Assembly (NCBI GenBank): GCA_038182865.1 | Contig: CP116226.1 | Coordinates: 3,596,001 to 3,660,000 of the forward strand | Length of the DNA stretch: 64,000 nucleotides | Source: Microbacterium enclense | Lineage (GTDB): Bacteria > Actinomycetota > Actinomycetes > Actinomycetales > Microbacteriaceae | Direction of reading: 5' to 3' | Part shown: one piece after another, positions 1 to 10,902 of the stretch | Position numbering within the stretch: the first letter of the stretch is position 1 | How the letters are laid out: each line of letters begins with the position of its first letter | The notes under the pieces: model-generated | Seen by the model: the letters and a program-made list of their open reading frames with translations, nothing else | What the model was told of the DNA's origin: nothing | Databases searched by the model: none | Position numbers and translations under genes: made by a program

Positions 1-724
1 TGGCGGCCGCCTGAACGGCCGCGGCGACCGGCCCGGTCGCTTCCACGCCCGGTTCATCTTCGATGTCGATCTTGCGAGGTCCGAACGAACCGCTGTCGAA
101 CCGGGAATCGTCCTTGGGCAGCGGGCTGTCCAGGGCGCGAAGCCGGGGGATCAGCCCCTCGGGAAGCGATCCCTGGCGAGACAGCTGGATCGCGTCGGAG
201 TTCTGGGGCGACAGGGTGCTACGGCGAGGATCGAAGCTCCATCGCGCGTCGTGGTCGATTCCGTTCGCGGTGAACTCCAGTTTGACCATCCAGCCGGACG
301 ACTCTTTCCAGCTCGTCCATCGCTCGGCCGACGCGCCGGCCTCAGTGAGCTTCGCCCGCACAGCGGTGCCGAAGGTGATGGGGGAGTCGTGCTCGAGTGT
401 GCCGCCAAGCAGCACGGGAACGGCCAAGGCTTGCGCCACGACATGCTCCCGCTCGGCCAGAACGGGGCCCTCGAATCTCTCGACGTCTTCGACGCGGGCG
501 TTCAGAAGCGTCGCCACCTCGCGCGCGGTGAGACCGGAACGGATGTGTGCCTGGATCTCTCGCGGGCTGGGGCGGGGTCCACGATCGTCGTCCTGGCGGT
601 CGCGACGGGCCCGGCGTGCTTGCACGCGCATCACCTCGTCGAGGGCCAGAGCGAAACGTTCGCCCGACTCGGTCGCGACGACGAGGACGTCATCCTCAGT
701 TCCGATGACTTTGAGCTGCTCCAT
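1..724 (-). CDS. sepH: Septation protein SepH (DUF3071), 3' end outside window
   Basis: Reading leftwards from ATG at 724 the frame stays open to the window edge, giving 241 codons without a stop. The product begins MEQLKVIGTEDDVLVVATES and has a helix-turn-helix-like segment around residues 52-95 (SPREIQAHIRSGLTAREVA). This N-terminal layout is that of SepH, an actinobacterial cell-division protein reported to bind FtsZ and promote its assembly at septa. The missing part should be the long variable C-terminal tail that SepH proteins carry. The gene is divergent from the DUF4193 gene across about 220 bases. Family call is from recognised N-terminal sequence; function is by family knowledge only. 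Confidence 0.8.
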   Translation of the reverse strand, partial: MEQLKVIGTEDDVLVVATESGERFALALDEVMRVQARRARRDRQDDDRGPRPSPREIQAHIRSGLTAREVATLLNARVEDVERFEGPVLAEREHVVAQALAVPVLLGGTLEHDSPITFGTAVRAKLTEAGASAERWTSWKESSGWMVKLEFTANGIDHDARWSFDPRRSTLSPQNSDAIQLSRQGSLPEGLIPRLRALDSPLPKDDSRFDSGSFGPRKIDIEDEPGVEATGPVAAAVQAAA

Positions 725-945
725 GCGAAACACCCCTCCGATCTGCGGTCGACGCCCATGCTGTCACGGGCGTCACGTGGTTCCGGGAATATCGCGGGCG
801 CGCCGCGAGTTTCACGCGTCGCCGGAAACGCAACCGCCCCCGAACGCATTTGCTTATCGAGGTCGGGTCATGCAAACTATGGCCGCCCGATCGGGTATCC
901 GACGGCGCACAGCACCACAATCACCGGAAGTAGAGACCAGCACGC

Positions 946-1239
946 ATGGCGACCGATTACGACGCACCGCGCAAGACCGAGGACGACAGTGAGTCGATCG
1001 AGGCCCTCAAGGAGCGCGTGCCCGACAAGACGTCGGGGTCGATCGACAACGAGGATGCCGACAACCCCTCGGGCTTCGAGCTGCCCGGGGCAGACCTGTC
1101 CGACATCGAACTCGACGTCGTCGTCCTCCCCCCACAGGAAGACGAGTTCACGTGCATGAACTGCTTCCTCGTGAAGCACCGCTCGCAGATCGACCACGAA
1201 AGCGGCAACGGCTTCATCTGCGTGGAGTGCGCAGCCTGA
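946..1239 (+). CDS. DUF4193 small zinc-ribbon-like protein
   Basis: 97 residues, mostly acidic in the first 60, ending in a conserved cysteine-rich tail: CMNCFLVKHRSQI near residues 67-79 and CVECAA at the C-terminus. The two CxxC pairs suggest a zinc-binding ribbon. This is the DUF4193 family, almost confined to Actinobacteria and usually found beside dut and DUF3093, as here. No biochemical role is known to me. The 3' end overlaps the convergent DUF3093 gene by 26 bases, so the two transcripts would be antisense at their ends. Confidence 0.85.
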   Translation: MATDYDAPRKTEDDSESIEALKERVPDKTSGSIDNEDADNPSGFELPGADLSDIELDVVVLPPQEDEFTCMNCFLVKHRSQIDHESGNGFICVECAA

Positions 1240-1705
1240 GCTGAGCACGCTGGATCGCCGCCACCAGGCGATCCGGCGTCCGGGTGGACACCACCCACGA
1301 GGGAGTCGGATCCTCGGGGTCGGTCACGGGAACCGTGACCACCCCGTCGATACCGCCCCGAAGGACATGCCACGCCCGGCGGTCGAGACCACTCCCACGG
1401 GCAGTGCGCGCGGCATCGCCCTCCACTGCGTGAGGCTCTCCGAGCAGGGCGACCGGGATCCGCGCTCGACCGGCTCGCAGTTCGCCGTCGCGGATCTCGA
1501 CGACGGGCGACAGTGCGACCAGCGCGGCGACGATCGCCACGGCCACGATCAGCCCGATGACGAGGGCGAAGGTGGTGTCGATGGGGGAGAAGACAAGTGC
1601 GGCCATCGGCCCACAGACCGCTGCCGCCACCAGCGCCCACAGCGATGGGCTGAGGCGCTCTCGATACTCGACTCCGGTGCGGATACCGCACCCCCTCTTC
1701 TGCAT
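1214..1705 (-). CDS. DUF3093 membrane protein
   Basis: 163 residues from ATG at 1705, preceded by a GAGGG-like ribosome site. Two hydrophobic segments near residues 20-40 (LWALVAAAVCGPMAALVFS) and 42-62 (TTFALVIGLIVAVAIVAALVAL) form a helical hairpin. The following soluble part contains VEIRDGELRAGRARIP and VVTVPVTDPEDPTPSWVVSTR, typical of DUF3093, an actinobacterial family of unknown function next to dut. Its start codon lies only 12 bases from the dut start on the other strand, so its promoter must sit inside dut. It converges on DUF4193 with a 26-base overlap. Confidence 0.8.
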   Translation of the reverse strand: MQKRGCGIRTGVEYRERLSPSLWALVAAAVCGPMAALVFSPIDTTFALVIGLIVAVAIVAALVALSPVVEIRDGELRAGRARIPVALLGEPHAVEGDAARTARGSGLDRRAWHVLRGGIDGVVTVPVTDPEDPTPSWVVSTRTPDRLVAAIQRAQLRLRTPRR

Positions 1706-1720
1706 TACCCTCGTGGGGTG
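1706..1720 (+). promoter_or_regulatory. -10 element of a probably leaderless dut transcript
   Basis: TACCCT at 1706-1711 fits TANNNT and ends six bases before the GTG start of dut at 1718. That spacing puts the expected transcription start at or next to the start codon, and no ribosome-binding site is visible. The element is inferred from sequence only. Confidence 0.4.
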
Positions 1721-2173
1721 ACCGAAACGGTGGATGTCCTCATTGTCGCATCCGAGCCCCCGGTCTTCGCCCACCCGGGCGACGCCGGAGCCGACCTGAC
1801 CTCCGCGGAGGCCGTGCGACTCGAACCCGGCCGACGCGCGCTCGTCTCGACGGGTGTGCGCATCGCGCTCCCGGAGGGATACGCAGCCTTCGTCGTGCCC
1901 CGGAGCGGCCTCGCCGCGAAACACGGCATCACCATCGTGAACTCCCCGGGGACGATCGACGCCGGCTACCGCGGGGAGATCAAAGTCGCCCTGTTGAACA
2001 CCGACCTCGACGAGGCCTACGACATCGCGGTCGGAGACCGCATCGCCCAGCTCATCGTCCTGCCCATCCCGCCGGTGCGATTCCTCCCTGTCGACGGACT
2101 CCCCGACAGCGTGCGCGGCGAGGGCGGCTTCGGATCGAGCGGATACCAGAACCTGCAAGGGAGCACCCGATGA
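1718..2173 (+). CDS. dut: dUTP diphosphatase (trimeric dUTPase)
   Basis: 151 residues from GTG at 1718. All five trimeric dUTPase motifs are visible: DAGADL, PRSGLA, NSPGTIDAGYRGEI (with the catalytic Asp and sugar-stacking Tyr), RIAQLIV and the C-terminal RGEGGFGSSG flap. It hydrolyses dUTP to dUMP and pyrophosphate, keeping uracil out of DNA and feeding dTMP synthesis in the cytoplasm. Longer in-frame readings upstream run into the divergent DUF3093 gene and lack homology, so the GTG start is preferred. It overlaps the next gene by an ATGA junction, which points to translational coupling with DUF3710 and DUF3159. Confidence 0.95.
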   Translation: MTETVDVLIVASEPPVFAHPGDAGADLTSAEAVRLEPGRRALVSTGVRIALPEGYAAFVVPRSGLAAKHGITIVNSPGTIDAGYRGEIKVALLNTDLDEAYDIAVGDRIAQLIVLPIPPVRFLPVDGLPDSVRGEGGFGSSGYQNLQGSTR

Positions 2174-2799
2174 CCGACGACGCGCCGTCCACCCCCGAAA
2201 TCGAGGAGCCCGGTCTCGAACTGGCCCTCGCGGCCAAGAGCGCCCCGGCCGATCGCGACAGCAGCGGACCGTTCGACGAGTCCGAAGCGAACCCGGTCCG
2301 TCCGTACATCGACCTGGGCGGCATCAAGATCCTCCCGCGCGAGGGCCTCAACCTCCGCCTCGAGGTCGAAGAGCAGACCAAGCGGATCGTGGCCGTCGGC
2401 CTCGACTATGCCGACTCCACCCTGCAGGTGCAGCCGTTCGCGGCCCCGCGCACCAGCGGACTGTGGGGAGAGACGCGCGAGCAGATCCGCCAGCAGGTGA
2501 AGCAGCAGGGCGGACGCGTCGAAGAGCGCGAAGGCCCTCTCGGCCCTGAGCTCCTCGCAGAGGTCCCCGTGATGGCCGGCGCGGACGGGGCAGGAAAGCG
2601 GCTCGCGCGCTTCGTCGGCGTCGACGGTCCGCGATGGTTCCTCCGCGGCGTCATCGGCGGAGCGGCGACGACCGATGTCGAGGCGGCAGCCGCCGTCGAA
2701 GACCTCTATCGCTCGATCGTCGTCGTCCGCGGCGGCTCACCCATGCCCCCGCGCGATCTCATCCCGCTCCGGATGCCGGCGACCCCCGGCACGGCATGA
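2170..2799 (+). CDS. DUF3710 domain protein
   Basis: 209 residues. After an acidic leader of about 35 residues comes the DUF3710 core, including RPYIDLGGIKILPREGLNLRLE and a later segment ending in DLYRSIVVVRGGSPMPPRDLIPL. The family is actinobacterial, of unknown function, and almost always directly downstream of dut, as here with a 4-base ATGA overlap. No membrane segment or signal peptide is seen, so a cytoplasmic protein is likely. It is coupled by another ATGA overlap to the DUF3159 gene. Confidence 0.85.
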   Translation: MTDDAPSTPEIEEPGLELALAAKSAPADRDSSGPFDESEANPVRPYIDLGGIKILPREGLNLRLEVEEQTKRIVAVGLDYADSTLQVQPFAAPRTSGLWGETREQIRQQVKQQGGRVEEREGPLGPELLAEVPVMAGADGAGKRLARFVGVDGPRWFLRGVIGGAATTDVEAAAAVEDLYRSIVVVRGGSPMPPRDLIPLRMPATPGTA

Positions 2800-3563
2800 G
2801 CGACGACGCGGCCCGCTCGGACCGTCACGGCGAGAGCGTCCCTCTGGAGCCCCCCGCTCCCGCGGACACCTTCGGTGCGGCGCTGGGGAACGCGGCGCGG
2901 CGCGCCGGACTCGATCCGGCTGCGCACGCGACGACCGGCTCCGCGGTGTGGTCGGCCATGGGCGGATGGCGCGGCATCCTCGAGTCCGTTCTCCCCTCAC
3001 TCGCGTTCGTCGTCCTGTTCACCGTCACGATCGACCCCGAGACGCGTCAGGGAAACCTCTGGCTCAGCCTGGGGGTCTCGGTCGGACTCGCGGCCGCGTT
3101 CACCATCGCCCGCCTCGTTGCGAAGTCGCCCCCGAGCGCCGCGATCGGCGGGCTCCTGGCCACCGTCGCGGCCGCGGTGCTGGCGCTCGTCACGGGACGC
3201 GGACAAGACAACTTCGTCTTCGGCTTCTTCACCAACGGCGCCTATGGGACGGCGTTCCTCGTGTCTGCCCTCGTGGGGTGGCCGCTCATCGGTCTCGCCG
3301 CGGGGTATCTGACCGGGGAGGGCACGCGCTGGCGCGCGGACCGGCGCAAGCGTCGCGCGTACGTGTGGCTGTCGATCGCCTGGGCGGCGCTGTTCGCTGC
3401 GCGCCTGGCTGTGCAGCTGCCGTTGTACTTCGCCGGCGACGTGGTGGCGCTCGGCACGCTCAAGATCGTGATGGGGCTTCCGCTGTTCGCTCCGATGCTC
3501 GCGGTGACCTGGCTCACCGTCCGTGCCCTCGGCTCCGCTCGCTCCGTTGCGCGCGAAGACTGA
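2796..3563 (+). CDS. DUF3159 integral membrane protein
   Basis: 255 residues. The start at 2796 overlaps the DUF3710 stop (ATGA). A soluble N-terminus of about 50 residues is followed by roughly six hydrophobic helices, beginning near GILESVLPSLAFVVLFTVTI and ending LFAPMLAVTWLTVRAL. This is the DUF3159 family, which follows dut-DUF3710 in many actinobacteria; its function is unknown. The stop codon is three bases from a 24-bp palindrome that precedes acnA, so the dut operon probably ends here, although no classical terminator is seen. Confidence 0.8.
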   Translation: MSDDAARSDRHGESVPLEPPAPADTFGAALGNAARRAGLDPAAHATTGSAVWSAMGGWRGILESVLPSLAFVVLFTVTIDPETRQGNLWLSLGVSVGLAAAFTIARLVAKSPPSAAIGGLLATVAAAVLALVTGRGQDNFVFGFFTNGAYGTAFLVSALVGWPLIGLAAGYLTGEGTRWRADRRKRRAYVWLSIAWAALFAARLAVQLPLYFAGDVVALGTLKIVMGLPLFAPMLAVTWLTVRALGSARSVARED

Positions 3564-3566
3564 TAC

Positions 3567-3590
3567 ATTTATCTTGATATCAAGATAAAT
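3567..3590. promoter_or_regulatory. Perfect 24-bp palindrome upstream of acnA, candidate operator
   Basis: ATTTATCTTGAT at 3567-3578 is followed without spacer by its exact reverse complement at 3579-3590. It is AT-rich in an otherwise GC-rich region and lies 109 bases before the acnA start. A dyad of this length is typical of a dimeric repressor site. A transcription terminator is less likely because there is no loop and no GC-rich stem. The cognate regulator is not in the window. Confidence 0.55.
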
Positions 3591-3698
3591 CCCCGTCTTC
3601 CACGCGGTTAGGTCGGCCTTCCTGGCAGGGACCGAGCGGCCCGGGGAAGATGGATCCGCGGGCCGACGCCTGCGCATTCGCCGACGAAGGAGACGATC

Positions 3699-6539
<2,841 letters not shown>

Positions 6540-6553
6540 CGCACCGCGCAGTG

Positions 6554-6589
6554 CGAGCGCCCGTCCCGATCCGTCGGGACGGGCGCTCG
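6554..6589 (+). terminator. Hairpin terminator after acnA
   Basis: A perfect 16-bp stem, CGAGCGCCCGTCCCGA paired with its complement at 6574-6589, closes a TCCG tetraloop. It lies 15 bases after the acnA stop. Only a weak U-rich tail follows, as is common in high-GC actinobacteria. Confidence 0.75.
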
Positions 6590-6685
6590 TCCGTTGCCGC
6601 CATCGCGGCGCGCGTCGGGCGAGGCGAGAGAGCATCGCGGGGTTCCCGCGCAAGCCGTTGCCGGGCCCTGCGCAGCCCCCGAGAC

Positions 6686-6691
6686 TAGAAT
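6686..6691 (+). promoter_or_regulatory. Possible -10 element of dxs
   Basis: TAGAAT at 6686-6691 is a good -10 match, 45 bases before the dxs ATG, leaving room for a short leader with the GAGAGGAG ribosome site. No convincing -35 at 16-18 bases was found. Confidence 0.35.
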
Positions 6692-6736
6692 CGACACGTA
6701 CGCGCGTTCCCGCGCGCACCGCACGAGAGGAGTCTT

Positions 6737-8683
6737 ATGGCTCTCCTACCCGGCATTCACGGCCCCCGTGACCTCGACGATCTGACCCCCGACCAGCTGC
6801 GGCAGCTGGCCGGCGAAGTCCGCGCGTTCCTCGTCGAGAACGTCGCGCGCACCGGCGGCCACCTCGGTCCGAACCTCGGCGTCGTCGAGCTGACCATCGC
6901 GCTGCACAAGGTCTTCGACTCACCAGCCGACCCGATCATCTTCGACACCGGGCACCAGTCGTACGTGCACAAGATGCTCACCGGCCGACAGGACTTCGCG
7001 GGCCTTCGCTCTCGCGGCGGGCTGGCCGGCTACCCGCAGCGCTCTGAGAGCGAGCACGACATCGTCGAGTCGTCGCACGCTTCCAGCTCGTTGAGCTGGG
7101 CGGACGGCGTCTCACGGGCGTTCTCGCGCACCGGGCGTCGCGATCGCCACGTCGTCGCCGTCGTCGGAGACGGTGCGCTCACCGGCGGAATGACGTGGGA
7201 GGCGCTGAACAACATCAGCGACGACAACGACCGCAACCTCGTCATCGTCGTGAACGACAACGGTCGCTCATACGCCCCGACGATCGGTGGCATGGCGCGC
7301 TACCTCAACCGTGTCCGCACGAATGACGCGTATCGCACATTGCATCGCGGCTCGGACACGCTCTTCCGCCGCCTCGGTCCCGCCGCCCGCGCGGTGTACC
7401 GCGGCGTGCGCGGCGGGACACACGGCTTCCTGTCGCGCTTCACGAACAACGAGGCCCTGTACAGCAATCTCGACATCAAATACCTCGGCCCGATCGACGG
7501 GCACGACTTCGAGTCGCTCATCGAGACTCTCGAACTCGCCAAGTCGTACGGCGCCCCGGTGATCGTCCACGCCATCACCGACAAGGGCAGCGGGTATGCC
7601 CCTGCGATGAGCGACGAGGCTGACCAGTTCCACGCCGTCGGCAAGATCGACCCGATCACGGGTGAGGCCCTCGGGGCGGGCGGTGGTCTGCAGTGGACCG
7701 ATGTCTTCGCAGACGAGCTCGTCGACGTCGGCACTGAGCGTAGCGACGTCATCGCCATGACCGCCGCGATGCTGCGCCCGACGGGCCTGCAGAAGTTCGC
7801 CGAGCGGTTCCCCGAGCGCGTGTACGACGTCGGCATCGCCGAGCAGCACGCCGTCGCCTCGGCGGCCGGCCTCGCGTTCGGCGGACTGCATCCCGTCGTC
7901 GCGATCTACGCCACCTTCATGAACCGCGCGTTCGACCAGGTGATGATGGACGTCGCGCTCCACAAGGCGGGCGTCACTTTCGTCCTCGACCGTGCGGGTG
8001 TCACGGGCCCCGACGGTCCGAGCCACCACGGGATCTGGGATCTGGCGATGCTGCAACTCGTCCCCGGCATCCGGATCGCCGCCCCACGCGATGCCGCGCG
8101 CCTGCGCGAGGAGTTCCGCGAGGCCACGTCCATCGAGGACGCGCCCACCGTGGTCCGCTACCCCAAGGGCAAGGTGAACGCCGACGTCGAGGCGATCGAG
8201 CGCCTCCACGACGGCGTCGATGTGCTGAGCCGTGGCACGAGCGAAGACGTCCTCCTGGTCGGCATCGGTCCGATGGTGCACCTGGCCCTCGAGGTCGCGG
8301 ATCGGCTCAAGGCGCAGGGCATCGGCGCAACGGTCATCGACCCGCGCTGGGCGATCCCCGTGCAGCCCTCGGTCATCGAGCTGGCGCGCGAGCACCGCCT
8401 CGTGATCACCATCGAAGACGGTATCCGCGTCGGCGGTGTCGGCACGCGCGTGCGCCAGGTGCTGCGTGAGGCCGGCGTCGACACGGCCGTCGACGAGCTC
8501 GGCATCCCGGATGAGTTCATCGACCATGCCACGCGTGAGCAGATCCTCGAGGATGCCGGACTCACCGCATCCAAGATCGCCCATGACGTGGTGGCCCAGG
8601 TGCTCGGGACCCGCATTCCGGTGGCGCGTCAGACGCCGACGGGTTCGATCCCGACCATCGAGTGGGAGAACTCGCGTCCCTGA
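6737..8683 (+). CDS. dxs: 1-deoxy-D-xylulose-5-phosphate synthase
   Basis: 648 residues. It condenses pyruvate and glyceraldehyde 3-phosphate to DXP using thiamine diphosphate, the first step of the MEP isoprenoid pathway. The N-terminal TPP domain shows GHQSYVHKMLTGR, GDGALTGGMTWEALNN and a VNDNGRSY magnesium-binding segment. The central transketolase-like domain has GIAEQHAVASAAGLA with the conserved Glu, then DRAGVTGPDGPSHHG, and a C-terminal transketolase domain follows. Length matches the family. The ATG at 6737 has GAGAGGAG seven bases upstream. It stands alone between two hairpins, so it is likely monocistronic. Confidence 0.96.
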   Translation: MALLPGIHGPRDLDDLTPDQLRQLAGEVRAFLVENVARTGGHLGPNLGVVELTIALHKVFDSPADPIIFDTGHQSYVHKMLTGRQDFAGLRSRGGLAGYPQRSESEHDIVESSHASSSLSWADGVSRAFSRTGRRDRHVVAVVGDGALTGGMTWEALNNISDDNDRNLVIVVNDNGRSYAPTIGGMARYLNRVRTNDAYRTLHRGSDTLFRRLGPAARAVYRGVRGGTHGFLSRFTNNEALYSNLDIKYLGPIDGHDFESLIETLELAKSYGAPVIVHAITDKGSGYAPAMSDEADQFHAVGKIDPITGEALGAGGGLQWTDVFADELVDVGTERSDVIAMTAAMLRPTGLQKFAERFPERVYDVGIAEQHAVASAAGLAFGGLHPVVAIYATFMNRAFDQVMMDVALHKAGVTFVLDRAGVTGPDGPSHHGIWDLAMLQLVPGIRIAAPRDAARLREEFREATSIEDAPTVVRYPKGKVNADVEAIERLHDGVDVLSRGTSEDVLLVGIGPMVHLALEVADRLKAQGIGATVIDPRWAIPVQPSVIELAREHRLVITIEDGIRVGGVGTRVRQVLREAGVDTAVDELGIPDEFIDHATREQILEDAGLTASKIAHDVVAQVLGTRIPVARQTPTGSIPTIEWENSRP

Positions 8684-8709
8684 CTGCTAGACAACAGAAC
8701 CCGCACGAA

Positions 8710-8751
8710 CGACAGCGGCGCCGCCCCGACGTGGGGACGGCGCCGCTGTCG
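8710..8751. terminator. Bidirectional terminator between dxs and fadB
   Basis: CGACAGCGGCGCCG at 8710-8723 pairs with 8738-8751, with an inner CCCC/GGGG pairing. It lies between the converging ends of dxs and fadB and can serve both strands. Confidence 0.7.
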
Positions 8752-8763
8752 CTCGTGGGGAGA

Positions 8764-10902
8764 TCAGCCGCCGATGCCGCGGATGGGCGGGTGGTGGAAC
8801 GTGTCGCCGAAGGCGCGCTCCGATGCTCCCTCGCGATCGAGGTAGGGCGAGGCCCCACCGTCGATGAAGGGCCAGCCGGCGCCGAGGATGAGGCACAGGT
8901 CGATGTCCTGCACCTCTGGCACGACGCCCTCATCGAGCATGATCTTGATCTCCTGCGCGAGGCCGTCCTGCACGCGGGCGAGGATGGTCTCGGGCGCGAC
9001 GGGCGTCTTGCCGGTGACGAGCACCTTCTGTGCGGCCTTGGTCCACCCGGTCACGCGACCGCCCTTGTCCTTCTCGACGACCTCGGGGAGAGCTGCGAGC
9101 TCGTGGAAGTTCTCCGACGCGAAGAACCGGTCGGGGAACGCGGATGCCATGGTGTCCTGCACGTGAGCCGCGACCTTCCAGCCGACGAGATCGATGAGCT
9201 GGAACGGCCCCATGGGCAGTCCCAGCGGCGCGAACGCCTTCTCCACCACCGTGATCGGAGTGCCCTCGTACACAGCACGCGCGGCTTCGCCCATGACCTT
9301 CGCCAGCAGGCGGTTCACGACGAAGCCCGGCGCGTCGGCGGTGAGCACCGCGTTCTTGCCAAGCCCCTTGGCGACGACGAACGCCGTCGACAGAGCGGCG
9401 TCGGAGGTGGCATGCGTCTTGACGACCTCGATGAGCGGCATGACCGCGACGGGGTTGAAGAAGTGGAAGCCCACGAGTCGCTCGGGGTTCTGCAGCACCG
9501 AGCCGATCTCGGCAACCGAGAGCGACGACGTGTTCGTCGCGAGGATCGCGTCGTCGGCCACGATTCTCTCGATCGCGCTGAACACCTCCTGCTTGACGCC
9601 GACCTCCTCGAACACGGCCTCGATCACGAAGTCGCAGTCCGCGAACTCCGTGCGGTCGGTGGTGCCGTGCACGAGGGCCCGCAGCTGGTTCGCCGTGTCG
9701 CCGTCCAGGCGCCCCTTCGCCTCGAGCTTGCCGATCTCCTCACGAATGGATGCCACGCCCTTGTCGACGCGGCCCTGATCGAGGTCCGTGATGATCACGG
9801 GCACCCGGAGCTTGCGCACGAACAGCAGCGCGAACTGCGAGGCCATGAGGCCGGCACCGATGACGCCGACTTTCGTCACCTTCTTCGCGAGCGCCTTGTC
9901 GGGGGCCCCGACGGGGCGCTTGGCGCGCTTCTGAACGAGGTCGAACGCATACATGGATGCCGCGAACTGGTCGCCCGTGATGAGGTCGGCCAGCGCCTCA
10001 TCCTCACGCGCGAACCCCTCGGCCTTGGTGCCGCTCTTCGCCTTGTCGAGCAGGTCGAGCGCGACGTAGGGGGAGCGGGGGACAGTGCCGATCTTCGACT
10101 CGAGCATGCCGCGGGCCATCTTGATGGCGATGGGCCACTTCGTCAGACGCTCGAGTTTGCCGGGCTCGTTCTTGCGCTCGACGCGGACCCGACCGGTGAG
10201 CACGCCGTCAGCCCAGCGCAGCGAGTCCTCCAGGTAGCTGGCCGCCGGGAAGATGGCATCCATGATCCCGAGGTCGAACGCCTGCTGCGGCTTGAGCATG
10301 CGGTTCTGCTTGAGCGGGTTCGAGATGACGACCTCGAGCGTGTTCTCGATACCGATGAGGTTCGGCAGCAGGTAGGCGCCGCCCCAGCCGGGGATGATGC
10401 CGAGGAACACCTCCGGCAGCGCGATGGCCGCGGCCGAGGCGTCGACCGTGCGGTAGGTCGAGTTCAGGGCGATCTCGAGGCCGCCGCCGAGGGCGAGACC
10501 GTTGACGAACGCGAACGAGGGCACGCCCAGGTCTGACAGCGAGCCGATCACCTGGTGACCACGCTGAGCGATGAGCCGCGCCACGTCTTTCGACGGCAGC
10601 TTCGCCACGTCGGAGAGATCGGCGCCGGCCGCGAGGATGTACTGCTTGCCGGTGATCGCGACGGCGTGGATCTCGCCCGACGCCGCGCGGCGCTTCAGCG
10701 TCGCGAGCGTCTCGCCCAGCTCGGCGAGTGTGGCGGGCCCGAGCGTGTTGGGCCGCGTGTGGTCGCGACCGTTGTCGAGCGTGATCAGCGCGAGCACATT
10801 GCCCGAGGGCAAGCGCACGTCGCGGACGGGGGAGTGGGTGACCACCTCGTCGCCGGTCAGGGCGTCGAGGGGGCTGAAGTCGATCGCGGAGTAGTCGGTC
10901 AC
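8764..10902 (-). CDS. fadB: Fatty acid oxidation multifunctional enzyme (enoyl-CoA hydratase / 3-hydroxyacyl-CoA dehydrogenase)
   Basis: 712 residues from GTG at 10902, which overlaps the thiolase stop by four bases. The N-terminal third is an enoyl-CoA hydratase fold (YILAAGADLSD, ALGGGLEIALNSTYR with the oxyanion glycines). Near residue 345 begins the NAD-binding domain, KVGVIGAGLMASQ, then AILATNTSSLSV and GFHFFNPVAVMPLIEVV with the catalytic His of hydroxyacyl-CoA dehydrogenase. A C-terminal dehydrogenase helix domain follows. Together with the thiolase it performs the last three steps of beta-oxidation. A longer reading upstream lies inside the thiolase gene and is rejected. Confidence 0.93.
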   Translation of the reverse strand: MTDYSAIDFSPLDALTGDEVVTHSPVRDVRLPSGNVLALITLDNGRDHTRPNTLGPATLAELGETLATLKRRAASGEIHAVAITGKQYILAAGADLSDVAKLPSKDVARLIAQRGHQVIGSLSDLGVPSFAFVNGLALGGGLEIALNSTYRTVDASAAAIALPEVFLGIIPGWGGAYLLPNLIGIENTLEVVISNPLKQNRMLKPQQAFDLGIMDAIFPAASYLEDSLRWADGVLTGRVRVERKNEPGKLERLTKWPIAIKMARGMLESKIGTVPRSPYVALDLLDKAKSGTKAEGFAREDEALADLITGDQFAASMYAFDLVQKRAKRPVGAPDKALAKKVTKVGVIGAGLMASQFALLFVRKLRVPVIITDLDQGRVDKGVASIREEIGKLEAKGRLDGDTANQLRALVHGTTDRTEFADCDFVIEAVFEEVGVKQEVFSAIERIVADDAILATNTSSLSVAEIGSVLQNPERLVGFHFFNPVAVMPLIEVVKTHATSDAALSTAFVVAKGLGKNAVLTADAPGFVVNRLLAKVMGEAARAVYEGTPITVVEKAFAPLGLPMGPFQLIDLVGWKVAAHVQDTMASAFPDRFFASENFHELAALPEVVEKDKGGRVTGWTKAAQKVLVTGKTPVAPETILARVQDGLAQEIKIMLDEGVVPEVQDIDLCLILGAGWPFIDGGASPYLDREGASERAFGDTFHHPPIRGIGG

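Noticed and set aside
8662..10536. 624-codon plus-strand frame opposite fadB
   Set aside because: Shadow of fadB; the real fadB frame contains the hydratase and Rossmann motifs.
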